Shown: positions 1 to 6,733, numbered from the stretch's first letter. The stretch is DNA of 9,372 nucleotides from Bacteroidota bacterium (GCA_003973505.1 QNXT01000302.1:1-9372), one strand, 5' to 3'. Notes: a model not told the origin generated them from the sequence alone. Numbers and translations are program-made.

Positions 1-368
1 CCCTGCTTTTCGCCATCTTTCACCTGACCTTCCACTTGAAGTTTTCCCTTTGAAAACCAAATTCGATAAATGCCATTATTGTAATTTATTTGGCTCAAGG
101 TGTCGCCATTCTCTAGGAGGTAAATCCATTCGCCTGTTTTTTCGCCATTGGAATAATTACCTTGTTCCAGCTTATTGCCATTGGCATAAAAGCTCAGCCA
201 TTCCCCATCCAGAATAGTATCGTTAATATAATGTGCTATGCGACTGGTTTTGCCATTATCATATTTTAAGATTTCTTCGCGCTGCTCTTGCCCTAATACT
301 TGTGTTGTGAAAATGAAAAGTAATGCAAAGGTGCTTGCTATTTTTATAGTTGATTTGAAATAATTCAT
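1..368 (-). CDS. Secreted MORN-repeat (YwqK-like) protein, 3' end cut by window edge
   Basis: About 122 codons are visible, reading leftward from an ATG at 366-368 and open to the window edge, so the C-terminus is missing. Residues 1-26 form a signal peptide: Lys5 and Lys9, then a hydrophobic run (ALLFIF) and a likely cleavage after VLG, before QEQ. There is no lipobox cysteine. From about residue 46 the chain is built of repeats of the form DGEW..FY.NG....G.Y.NG...GEW, typical of the MORN/YwqK family. Such proteins are common in Bacteroidota and often annotated as 'toxin-antitoxin YwqK family antitoxin', but nothing here points to a toxin. It is probably exported to the periplasm or cell surface, with a scaffold-like role at most. 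Its start lies 4 bases beyond the stop of the polyprenyl synthase gene, so the two are probably co-transcribed. The specific function is unknown. Confidence 0.8.
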   Translation of the reverse strand, partial: MNYFKSTIKIASTFALLFIFTTQVLGQEQREEILKYDNGKTSRIAHYINDTILDGEWLSFYANGNKLEQGNYSNGEKTGEWIYLLENGDTLSQINYNNGIYRIWFSKGKLQVEGQVKDGEKQ

Positions 369-372
369 AGTG

Positions 373-1344
373 TTATTTTTTACGATTAATGGCGTAATTT
401 ACTAGGCCAATTAATGCTTCTTTATATTCGTTATCCTCGTTTTTTTGCAATAATTCCAAAGCTTGAGCTAGATGAAATTGCATTTTCTCTTCGGCATATT
501 TCATACCTCCCGAAGCATTTACCTGTTTGATAATATCCTCTACCACTTTGTTTTTATTGCTTTGCAATTTGATTTTCAAAATAGTTTTCTTGCGTTTGGT
601 AAACGACATATTATTTAGCATATAAATTAATGGTAGCGTCATTTTCTTTTCTTTTATGTCGCCGCCAACAGGTTTTCCGCTTTTATTATTAAATTGAAAA
701 TCAAATAAATCGTCACGAATTTGAAAGGCAATACCCACATGTTCTCCAAAATCGTGCATCCGTTGCACATCCTCGGCATTAGCTCCAACCGAAGCGGCTC
801 CGGCAGCACAACAGCTAGCTATTAACGAAGCGGTCTTCTTTTTTATTACATCAAAATATACTTCCTCGGTAATATCCAAACGCCGGGCTTTTTCTATCTG
901 TAAAAGCTCGCCTTCACTCATTTGTTTTGTAGCATGTGAAACAATTTCCAATAAATCAAAATCCTTATTCTCCAATGCCAATAGCATTCCTTTGGATAGT
1001 AAAAAGTCTCCCACTAAAACAGCCACTTTGTTTTTCCAAAGCGCATTTATTGAGAAGAATCCACGCCTACGATTGGAATCGTCCACCACATCGTCGTGCA
1101 CCAGGGTTGCGGTATGCAAAAGCTCAATTAAAGCAGCAGCACGTTGTGTGCTTTCGTTGGCGGTGCCCATCATTTTGGCTGTCAAGAAAACAAACATGGG
1201 GCGCATTTGCTTACCCTTGGATTTGACAATGTATCTTGTGATAATATCCAGCAGCGAAACCTTGGATTTAACCACTTCTTTGAACGTCTTTTCAAAAACT
1301 TCAAGCTCAGCACTAATGGGCTGTTTTATTTGATTTATATCCAT
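373..1344 (-). CDS. Long-chain trans-polyprenyl diphosphate synthase
   Basis: 323 residues, the usual length for the family. It condenses isopentenyl diphosphate units onto an allylic primer to give the polyprenyl chain of a quinone, in Bacteroidota most likely menaquinone. Visible signatures are GKQMRP (44-49, substrate-binding Lys/Arg), the first Asp-rich motif DDVVD (84-88) followed by an Arg-rich stretch, and the second Asp-rich motif DDLFD (211-215), followed by GKP and a DIKEKKMTLP segment. The residues 4 and 5 positions before the first Asp motif are small (A79, T80). This leaves the elongation pocket open and fits a long-chain (octaprenyl/solanesyl-type) product rather than FPP or GGPP. 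The exact chain length cannot be read from sequence. The ATG at 1342-1344 lies about 36 nt downstream of a good -7 box. A MORN-repeat gene follows after 4 bases. The family call is secure; the symbol (ispB/hepT-like) is left open. Confidence 0.93.
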   Translation of the reverse strand: MDINQIKQPISAELEVFEKTFKEVVKSKVSLLDIITRYIVKSKGKQMRPMFVFLTAKMMGTANESTQRAAALIELLHTATLVHDDVVDDSNRRRGFFSINALWKNKVAVLVGDFLLSKGMLLALENKDFDLLEIVSHATKQMSEGELLQIEKARRLDITEEVYFDVIKKKTASLIASCCAAGAASVGANAEDVQRMHDFGEHVGIAFQIRDDLFDFQFNNKSGKPVGGDIKEKKMTLPLIYMLNNMSFTKRKKTILKIKLQSNKNKVVEDIIKQVNASGGMKYAEEKMQFHLAQALELLQKNEDNEYKEALIGLVNYAINRKK

Positions 1345-1380
1345 AAATTTGGATGCGTTTTAATGTTTTGCTAATGAACC

Positions 1381-1388
1381 CAAAAGTA
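1381..1388 (-). promoter_or_regulatory. Candidate -7 promoter box for the polyprenyl synthase gene
   Basis: On the minus strand the octamer reads TACTTTTG, an exact match to the Bacteroidota -7 consensus TAnnTTTG, placed about 36 nt before the polyprenyl synthase ATG. No clear TTG element is seen 17-23 nt further upstream, so the call rests on one box and its position. Confidence 0.5.
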
Positions 1389-1461
1389 GTATAAATTTGA
1401 ATGTAGCTGACTGTGATTTCAGGCTGTAAATTCGGTCTATTATTGAATTTGTTAATCTAGG

Positions 1462-1612
1462 CATTCCCTCATCCTCATCCTCTCTCCTTATCCTCATCCT
1501 CATCCTTGTCCTTGTCCTCCCTCCTTGTCCTTGTCCTCTATCCTCGTCCTCTCTCCTCGTCCTCTCTCCTCATCCTCGTCCTCTTTCCTCTCTCCTCTTT
1601 CTTCTCTCCTCT
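1462..1612. repeat. Degenerate hexamer/heptamer polypyrimidine tract (TCCTNN)n
   Basis: About 150 bases are almost purely pyrimidine on the plus strand. They consist of some 20 or more tandem units of TCCT plus two or three bases (TCCTCA, TCCTTG, TCCTCG, TCCTCTC). The tract fills much of the gene-free divergent stretch 1345-1647. It ends just before the -7 box of the hemerythrin gene and so occupies the place where the upstream promoter element should be. There are no unique spacers between units, so it is not CRISPR, and it is not part of a supported reading frame. Such slippage-prone polypurine/polypyrimidine DNA can form triplex (H-DNA). A complementary-type polypurine tract lies at 2991-3117, at the other end of the two-gene operon. 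Confidence 0.85.
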
Positions 1613-1619
1613 AATTTAC

Positions 1620-1627
1620 TACCTTTG
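1620..1627 (+). promoter_or_regulatory. Candidate -7 promoter box for the hemerythrin/regulator operon
   Basis: TACCTTTG matches the Bacteroidota -7 consensus TAnnTTTG exactly and ends 20 bases before the ATG at 1648, implying a very short 5' leader. The expected TTG about 17-23 bases upstream is absent because the polypyrimidine tract occupies that space. Confidence 0.5.
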
Positions 1628-1647
1628 CCATTCTTAAATACGGACTT

Positions 1648-2385
1648 ATGATTATTACTGAAAATATTAAAATGGCCGATGTGATTCTGCAAAATCATCA
1701 TCTACTTGCGGTTATCAATCGCTTTGGAATAGCATTGGGTTTTGGCGATAAAAGTGTAAAAGAAGTTTGCCAGGATTATCAATTAAATACCGATTTCTTT
1801 TTGGAAATCATTAATGCTTTCAATGATCCTGATTTTTATCCACAGCATAATTTGGAGAAATTTCCATTGAGTCTTATTATTGATTTTTTGCGCAAAGCAC
1901 ATTCTTTTTATTTGGAACAAAAAATACCTGAGATAAGTGGAATGATTGATAAATTAGTGCAGTCAAGCCCCGACAATCAGCAGAAAACCATGCAGATGAT
2001 TCAGATATTTTTTAAGGAATATCAGCAAAATTTGCGGGAACATATTGCTCGTGAGGAAGCGGTGGTTTATCCCTATATTTTGAAATTGGAAAACTATTTG
2101 CAAAGCCCGACAAAAAGCGAGGAAGCCTATGAAGAGTTGATGCGTTACCAAATTGAAAACTACGCTGAAGAGCATGATAATATTGAAGATAGTTTGCAGG
2201 AGCTAAAAACGATTATCATAAAATATTTACCTCCTCAGCAAGACTATTTTCTGTGTTATAAAATATTAGGTCAGCTCGATCACTTGGCTGAGGATATGAA
2301 TAATCATACTGCAATGGAGAATAAAGTTTTGGTCCCTCGTGTGCAAATTATGGAACAGATACTAAAAGGATTGGAGCGTAAATAA
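1648..2385 (+). CDS. Hemerythrin-domain protein, YtfE/RIC-like diiron protein
   Basis: 245 residues. The N-terminal ~75 residues resemble the ScdA_N/DUF542 domain. The rest is a hemerythrin-like four-helix bundle with a full set of candidate diiron ligands: H85, H132, E136, H176, H220 and E224. Their spacing closely follows what I recall for E. coli YtfE (His84, His129, Glu133, His160, His204, Glu208), including the 44-residue gap between the last two His and the +4 Glu in each H...E pair. YtfE/ScdA proteins act in repair of, or NO release around, iron-sulfur centres under nitrosative or oxidative stress. Unlike classical members, the double cysteine of the N-terminal domain is missing: the region reads ALGFGDKS, with a single Cys41 later. 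The ATG at 1648 is preferred over an in-frame ATG at 1672 because the earlier residues (ENIKMADVI) look like the normal start of the domain. It overlaps the regulator gene by one base (TAATG), implying coupled translation. It is probably cytoplasmic; its role as a sensor is inferred. Confidence 0.85.
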   Translation: MIITENIKMADVILQNHHLLAVINRFGIALGFGDKSVKEVCQDYQLNTDFFLEIINAFNDPDFYPQHNLEKFPLSLIIDFLRKAHSFYLEQKIPEISGMIDKLVQSSPDNQQKTMQMIQIFFKEYQQNLREHIAREEAVVYPYILKLENYLQSPTKSEEAYEELMRYQIENYAEEHDNIEDSLQELKTIIIKYLPPQQDYFLCYKILGQLDHLAEDMNNHTAMENKVLVPRVQIMEQILKGLERK

Positions 2386-2990
2386 TGGAGCGGTTAAGAG
2401 TTATTATAGCTACCGAGTCGTATGTGGTGAACCAAGGCTTTCATCTTATATTTAATAAGTTGCGACAATGTCAGGTGGTAGATAAGGTGCGTTCTATGGA
2501 GGAGTTAAACATCCTTTTGGAAAAAGAATCTGTGGATATTATTTTGCTTTCTTTAAATCTACTTCAAGAAAATAGTTTGAACTTGTTATTAAAGAAATTT
2601 AAGAGTCAACGTCCTGACCTTATTGCTTATTCAACCAATGAAGAGGCGAAATTAGAAAATAGTAATCTTTTTGCAGAAAGACTATTTGTAAATGATTCGA
2701 AAGAGCTGGTTTTAACTAAATTGGGTGGTTTAATGGATAATCTGTTGGGAATGCATTTGGAAAATGATAGTTCCGACCTAAGTAAACGAGAGAAGGATAT
2801 CCTTCGGCAAGTTGCCCTGGGGCTAACCAATAACGAAATTGCAGACAAGCTTTTTATCAGCACGCATACGGTGATTACACATCGAAAGAAAATTACTAAG
2901 AAGCTGGGTATTAAGTCGGTTTCAGCACTTACAGTTTATGCCATTATCAATGGTTTAGTTGAGATGGAAGATGTAGGGAAAGAGGTTTAG
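2385..2990 (+). CDS. LuxR/NarL-type transcriptional regulator with degenerate receiver domain
   Basis: 201 residues. Residues 131-195 form a clear GerE/LuxR helix-turn-helix: LSKREKDIL, then LTNNEIADKLFIST and TVITHRKKITKKLGI, then an alanine-containing last helix. The N-terminal ~120 residues look like a response-regulator receiver fold, but key residues are changed. The phosphoacceptor position in VDIILLSLNL is Ser56 rather than Asp. The early acidic pair (about residues 10-12) reads TES. The conserved Lys near residue 103 is Asn (FVNDS). It is therefore unlikely to be switched by ordinary Asp phosphorylation, and no histidine kinase is adjacent. The start overlaps the stop of the hemerythrin gene (TAATG), so the two proteins are made together and probably act together. 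A direct protein contact with the diiron protein controlling DNA binding is an inference. Targets are unknown; autoregulation or nitrosative-stress genes would be the first guesses. Confidence 0.87.
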   Translation: MERLRVIIATESYVVNQGFHLIFNKLRQCQVVDKVRSMEELNILLEKESVDIILLSLNLLQENSLNLLLKKFKSQRPDLIAYSTNEEAKLENSNLFAERLFVNDSKELVLTKLGGLMDNLLGMHLENDSSDLSKREKDILRQVALGLTNNEIADKLFISTHTVITHRKKITKKLGIKSVSALTVYAIINGLVEMEDVGKEV

Positions 2991-3117
2991 GATAGATGGG
3001 AGATGGGGAGACTGGAGAGACAAGGAGACTGAGAGAAATGAGGAGACAGGGAGACTGAGAGATGGAGAGGCAAGGAGACTGAGAGACAAGGAGATGGGGA
3101 GACAAGGAGATGGAGTG
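2991..3117. repeat. Degenerate polypurine tract (GGAGACN)n
   Basis: Starting directly after the regulator stop codon, about 125 bases are nearly all purine on the plus strand, built from units such as GGAGACT, GAGAGACAA and GGAGATGG. A 16-base word, CAAGGAGACTGAGAGA, occurs exactly at 3021-3036 and 3071-3086, 50 bases apart. No reading frame is supported. It is the opposite-strand counterpart of the polypyrimidine tract at 1462-1612, although the unit sequence differs. Confidence 0.85.
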
Positions 3118-3137
3118 ATTTTCAAATATAAGGCAGA

Positions 3138-3182
3138 TAATTCTGTCTAATTATTTACTCTGCAAATAATTAGACAGAATTA
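3138..3182. terminator. Perfect 19-bp-arm hairpin between convergent genes
   Basis: The arms 3138-3156 and 3164-3182 are exact reverse complements and enclose a 7-base loop (ACTCTGC). The stem is AT-rich, with the core TCTGTC/GACAGA. It sits between two converging transcription units, the regulator (ends 2990) and gatD (ends 3242), so bidirectional termination is the simplest role. However, neither side has the usual T tract, so it could instead be an mRNA 3'-end stabiliser, a protein-binding palindrome or the remnant of a small palindromic element. The structure is certain; the function is not. Confidence 0.6.
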
Positions 3183-3241
3183 AACTGAAATATACCTAGT
3201 CTAAAAATAGCATAGGAAATTTATACCTGGTTCGCTAATAA

Positions 3242-4624
3242 TTACTTATGTACTTTTTTAACAAACTCTTCAACTTCGGGTACGCCGCCTTGGTAAACCA
3301 AATAGCCATTATAAGGTTCACGTTCGGTAATTTCATCGTTTACCGGATCAAGCATCATGCGTTTTACTTCCTCATAGTCGGTGGTTTGACCGAGTACCCA
3401 GCCAAGTTTCACCCAAGCCACTTCAGGAAGCATATTTCCCAATGGGATAATTCCTTTTGCCATCAAGTCACGACCGGTGTCATAAACAAACATATGTACA
3501 TAACCCCATAGCGTTTGTAGGGTCATAAACACCGGAATTCCTTTTTCTTGAGCGCGTTCAATAGCAGGGTAGAGGCTTTTGTTTACATGTCCCAAACCCG
3601 TTCCTACGATGATAATCCCTTTATAACCATTGTCGATAAAGGCATCCAAAGCGTCGGCTTGCATACCGGGCCAGAAATAGAGCATGCCCACTTTAGGTTC
3701 GAAGTAGGGCATAATCTTTACATTACGATCGCTACGACGTTTCTTATAATTGCTTTTTATGGGGATAATCTCCTTTCTGTTTATACGTGCCAAAGGGGTA
3801 TCGCCAATGGTTCGAAAAGTGGATCGGTAGGAAGAATGCATTTTACGCACTCTTGTTCCTTTATGTAGTAAACCGTATTCGTCGGATGTGGGGCCAAACA
3901 TACAAACCATTACCTCTGCAATATCAGAAGACCCTGCCGCTTTCATAGCATGCATCAAATTTAGCGCAGCATCAGAGCTGGGGCGGTCCGACGAGCGTTG
4001 TGAACCCACCAAAACAATAGGAATAGGTGAATCTTGCACCATAAAAGTAAGTGCCGCAGCAGTATGATGCAGGGTGTCGGTACCATGACCAATTACAATA
4101 CCATCAATACCATTTTCAATTTCACGACCAATGGCTTTTGCCAATGCCATATATTGCTCAGGTCCCATATTTTCACTAAAAACAGCAAAAACCTTTTCTG
4201 TTTCCAAATTGCAGATGTCGGCCAACTCGGGAACTGCGCCATAAAGCTCGCCTGGTGAGAATGCTGGAATTACAGCACCAGTACGGTAATCTAATCGGGA
4301 GGCGATGGTTCCACCTGTGCCAAATAGTTTTACTTTAGGTAAACCTTTGGTTGTAGGGAATTCCTTTTCAGGAATAGCGTAATTGGCTTTTTTATAACCT
4401 GTTTCTTTCATTGATGTAACCGTTTGTACATCAATTCCGATATTGTAACCTGTAACAATTTTCATTACAATATGCTGATCATCATCGTTTTCGGAACGAG
4501 GTAAAACCGTACCTTCAAATTTGCCACGAGTGGTCTCAGCAATGGCTGTACCCCAAACGCGTACTTTATATTTTTTTAGAAGAGCTAAGGCTTCTCCTTT
4601 ATATCCTTGAAATATATCTTCCAT
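3242..4624 (-). CDS. gatD: Archaeal-type Glu-tRNA(Gln) amidotransferase subunit D (asparaginase-like)
   Basis: 460 residues, slightly longer than the roughly 435-440 of archaeal GatD. GatD hydrolyses Gln (or Asn) and passes ammonia to GatE for amidation of Glu-tRNA(Gln). Residues 1 to about 90 match the GatD-specific N-terminal domain, with TVLPR, HIVMK and the GYNIGI segment (59-64); plain L-asparaginases lack this domain. The amidohydrolase part carries the type I asparaginase signatures: TGGTIAS (103-109, nucleophile candidate T106), GHGTDT (179-184, T182 and D183) and the catalytic Lys candidate K261 in RVRKMHSS. These correspond to Thr101, Thr177, Asp178 and Lys254, as I recall them for the M. 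thermautotrophicus enzyme. The C-terminal block with GNMLPEVAWVKL and WVLGQT also fits archaeal GatD. It lies 20 bases downstream of gatE on the same strand and is probably co-transcribed with it. Base composition looks like its neighbours, so any transfer is not recent. A stand-alone asparaginase is the alternative, but the N-domain and the gatE neighbour argue against it. Confidence 0.9.
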   Translation of the reverse strand: MEDIFQGYKGEALALLKKYKVRVWGTAIAETTRGKFEGTVLPRSENDDDQHIVMKIVTGYNIGIDVQTVTSMKETGYKKANYAIPEKEFPTTKGLPKVKLFGTGGTIASRLDYRTGAVIPAFSPGELYGAVPELADICNLETEKVFAVFSENMGPEQYMALAKAIGREIENGIDGIVIGHGTDTLHHTAAALTFMVQDSPIPIVLVGSQRSSDRPSSDAALNLMHAMKAAGSSDIAEVMVCMFGPTSDEYGLLHKGTRVRKMHSSYRSTFRTIGDTPLARINRKEIIPIKSNYKKRRSDRNVKIMPYFEPKVGMLYFWPGMQADALDAFIDNGYKGIIIVGTGLGHVNKSLYPAIERAQEKGIPVFMTLQTLWGYVHMFVYDTGRDLMAKGIIPLGNMLPEVAWVKLGWVLGQTTDYEEVKRMMLDPVNDEITEREPYNGYLVYQGGVPEVEEFVKKVHK

Positions 4625-4644
4625 CTTGATTTTCTGTTTTGGAG

Positions 4645-6603
4645 TTAAATTTTTGCTGCTAATTCTGTAAGTTTTATATTTCCAATTGCTGATTTTTGCA
4701 GCTGACTCATCACCCAGTCTTTGCGTGTTTTATCGTCTTGTTGGCGACCTACTTCTTTAAACTTATCATTCAAAAAAGCAATTTGTTCGATAATCATTTC
4801 TTTGGCAATTTTCTTAAATCCAATACTATTTAGTACCGATGGAAAATCCATTTTTGGATGCGAATAAAACTCTGCAATCATGATGTTTGCCAATTCATAT
4901 TCAATACCTTCTTTCTTTAGAAAAGCAAATAAATCATAGATACGATTATAGTCGAATACATCAGCCGATTGATAATGCCCTTCGATATATTTTAGTTTCT
5001 GTCCGAGGAATTTCCCTACAAAACTTGCAGGTACTTCCAATTCTTCAATCAAGCGTTTCATCAAAGGATAGAGGTTTTTCTTAAAAACATAGGTGAAAAC
5101 ATCCTCTGGAATTTTCCATTCCTGCATTTGATGATAGCGTTCAATAATGTCGTTTGGCAATCCTTTGCGCAAGCTTTCAATATATTCTGATGTGAGTGGT
5201 ATGGGTGCCGAATCGGTATCAGGATACATACGGTCGGCACCAGGCAACACGCGTTCGAAAATAGTAGTCCCGTCAGCAAAAGATTTACGTGTTTCTTCGG
5301 GAACGCCCTCAAATACCATTAAGCAACGTTCTTCGATGGTTTCTAATGCCGTTTTTACATCCTCTTCTGGTGCGTCAAAAAGAATAAATGCATCATCCTT
5401 TTGGGCTTTTAATTTCTTAAATATTTTTTGAATATCCTCCTCAGTCAATATGGGGTTCATGTCCTCGCTATGAGTCATATTGGGTTGATCGAGGCAGGCA
5501 ATTACTTTCAAGCGTTCACTTATTTCATCAGCAAATATTTTGGTTGGTTGTGTAAATCGGGAAAGTATTTTATAGAAATGTGGTAAACGCACAGCAATCA
5601 CTTTATGATTATCGTCGAAAATTCCAAAAAAGTTTGGATTGGCTCCAAAATCGCCATTATGCATCTCAATATGTGAAATTTTCCACTCTTTAGGGTTTGG
5701 AACTCGCTCCTTCATTATTTCGCGAATACGCAAAAGTGCCCACTGACGATAGGCTTCATTATGAGCTAACTCAGGAATCCACTTGGTGTGAGCCACGCCT
5801 TTTATTTCAACACGACTACCACCACGACAACTTACATTCACATCTTGGCGACCCGCTCCCATTCCTGTGCGTACTTTGCCTGTGCTACGATTAAGGAAGC
5901 GTATATAATCGCATCCTTCTTTTACCTCATCAGGATTTACAAAATCAGGATAAGTAACCGTTTCAATCAAGGGCATTCCTAATCGGTCGGTTTTATACAC
6001 ACGATGATGCCCAATGTCAGAAATCTCGCGGCAAGAATCTTCCTCGATGCTAAGTTGAATTAAACCTACTTTTTTATTTTTAAGTTGTATTTCCCCTTCA
6101 ACCCCTAAAATTGCTGTGCGTTGAAATCCTGCCGGAATACTTCCGTCCAAATACTGTTTTCGAGTGATATGCACTTCCCCTACAATATTTAGTTTCGATA
6201 AAAGTGAAATTTCCAAAGCATTTTCCAAGGCTTCCTGATCGATGGGAAAAGGAGGTGTATCATCAATTTCGTATGTACAAGCCGAATCGTGTTTCAAACG
6301 ATAAGTTATCTCTTTTCTGGTGCGAAATTCCATTAGGGCTGTACCATCATATTCCCCCAATTCGCTGAGAGTGGGGCGCATATGGCGAATTATTTCTGCA
6401 TCAAAATCATTGTCGGCATGGAAAACGCCTGCCGGACAATGGCAAAATAACTTTTTCTTGGTTAAAATCTGCTGATGTACCTCAAGCCCCGACATAAATC
6501 CAATACGGTCATAATCGGCTTGGGTAGCCTCCTTACGATTTACATATCCAATTTCCTGGCGGCTTTTTTGGTAATTCTCTTTTGGGTCAAATTTGTGTGT
6601 CAT
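4645..6603 (-). CDS. gatE: Archaeal-type Glu-tRNA(Gln) amidotransferase subunit E
   Basis: 652 residues, slightly longer than typical archaeal GatE (about 620-635). It binds tRNA(Gln), activates the glutamyl group by phosphorylation and transfers ammonia made by GatD. The cradle domain has GLEVHQQI (39-46) with KLFCHCP after it, GMPLIET (209-215) and GRQDVNVSC followed by RVEIKGV, all GatB/GatE family motifs. Between about 340 and 455 lies an inserted AspRS-type (GAD) domain, found in GatE but not in bacterial GatB. The catalytic domain resumes with ADRMYPDTDSAPIPL (456-470). A helical YqeY-like tail domain ends the protein. The first ~33 residues before YDRIGFMSGLEV are an extension compared with archaeal proteins. 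The only internal Met nearby (M37) would cut into the core, so the ATG at 6601-6603 is kept. It forms a two-gene unit with gatD. Which phylum it came from cannot be settled without a tree. Confidence 0.92.
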   Translation of the reverse strand: MTHKFDPKENYQKSRQEIGYVNRKEATQADYDRIGFMSGLEVHQQILTKKKLFCHCPAGVFHADNDFDAEIIRHMRPTLSELGEYDGTALMEFRTRKEITYRLKHDSACTYEIDDTPPFPIDQEALENALEISLLSKLNIVGEVHITRKQYLDGSIPAGFQRTAILGVEGEIQLKNKKVGLIQLSIEEDSCREISDIGHHRVYKTDRLGMPLIETVTYPDFVNPDEVKEGCDYIRFLNRSTGKVRTGMGAGRQDVNVSCRGGSRVEIKGVAHTKWIPELAHNEAYRQWALLRIREIMKERVPNPKEWKISHIEMHNGDFGANPNFFGIFDDNHKVIAVRLPHFYKILSRFTQPTKIFADEISERLKVIACLDQPNMTHSEDMNPILTEEDIQKIFKKLKAQKDDAFILFDAPEEDVKTALETIEERCLMVFEGVPEETRKSFADGTTIFERVLPGADRMYPDTDSAPIPLTSEYIESLRKGLPNDIIERYHQMQEWKIPEDVFTYVFKKNLYPLMKRLIEELEVPASFVGKFLGQKLKYIEGHYQSADVFDYNRIYDLFAFLKKEGIEYELANIMIAEFYSHPKMDFPSVLNSIGFKKIAKEMIIEQIAFLNDKFKEVGRQQDDKTRKDWVMSQLQKSAIGNIKLTELAAKI

Positions 6604-6696
6604 CTGTGTTTTGTTTTGGCATTTTGGATTTTTACTTCTATTGTTACAAATAAAGAATGCCTACATTAAAATCCTTTTTTGAAAGGAATCAAAAGT

Positions 6697-6733
6697 AAAA
6701 AAAAAGCCCTAAAATATCGATAAAGAAAAGGGC
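6697..6733 (-). terminator. Terminator-like hairpin plus T9 in the gatE leader region
   Basis: On the minus strand GCCCT (6733-6729) can pair with AGGGC (6710-6706), with an 18-base loop containing the palindrome TATCGATA. Nine T residues follow immediately (6705-6697). This is the form of a weak intrinsic terminator reading toward gatE, about 95 nt before its start. No gene on the minus strand lies upstream of it within the gap. Confidence 0.4.

Noticed and set aside
1..368. Antitoxin of a toxin-antitoxin pair
   Set aside because: The label is attached by default to YwqK/MORN proteins. This one has a signal peptide and no toxin neighbour.
936..1374. Plus-strand open frames opposite the polyprenyl synthase gene
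   Set aside because: They are antisense to a complete, well-conserved gene and show no family features.
1462..1612. CRISPR array or coding repeat in the TCCTNN tract
   Set aside because: Units are only 6-7 bases with no unique spacers, and no start codon or frame extends through it. It is low-complexity DNA.
3242..4624. Stand-alone L-asparaginase
   Set aside because: The N-terminal GatD domain, the GNMLPEVAWVKL C-terminal block and the adjacent gatE make GatD the better call.
5061..5982. Open frames of 64-94 codons inside gatE, including one rich in Thr
   Set aside because: They lie on other frames of a secure gene; the Thr run is only the shadow of gatE sequence.
4645..6603. Bacterial GatB
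   Set aside because: The AspRS-like insert between about residues 340 and 455, the length of 652 residues and the GatD partner fit GatE; GatB is shorter and lacks the insert.
6475..6669. Hydrophobic small plus-strand frame overlapping the start of gatE
   Set aside because: Most of it is antisense to gatE. Hydrophobicity is expected from the AT-rich complement of a Lys/Asn-rich N-terminus, and there is no promoter or partner gene.
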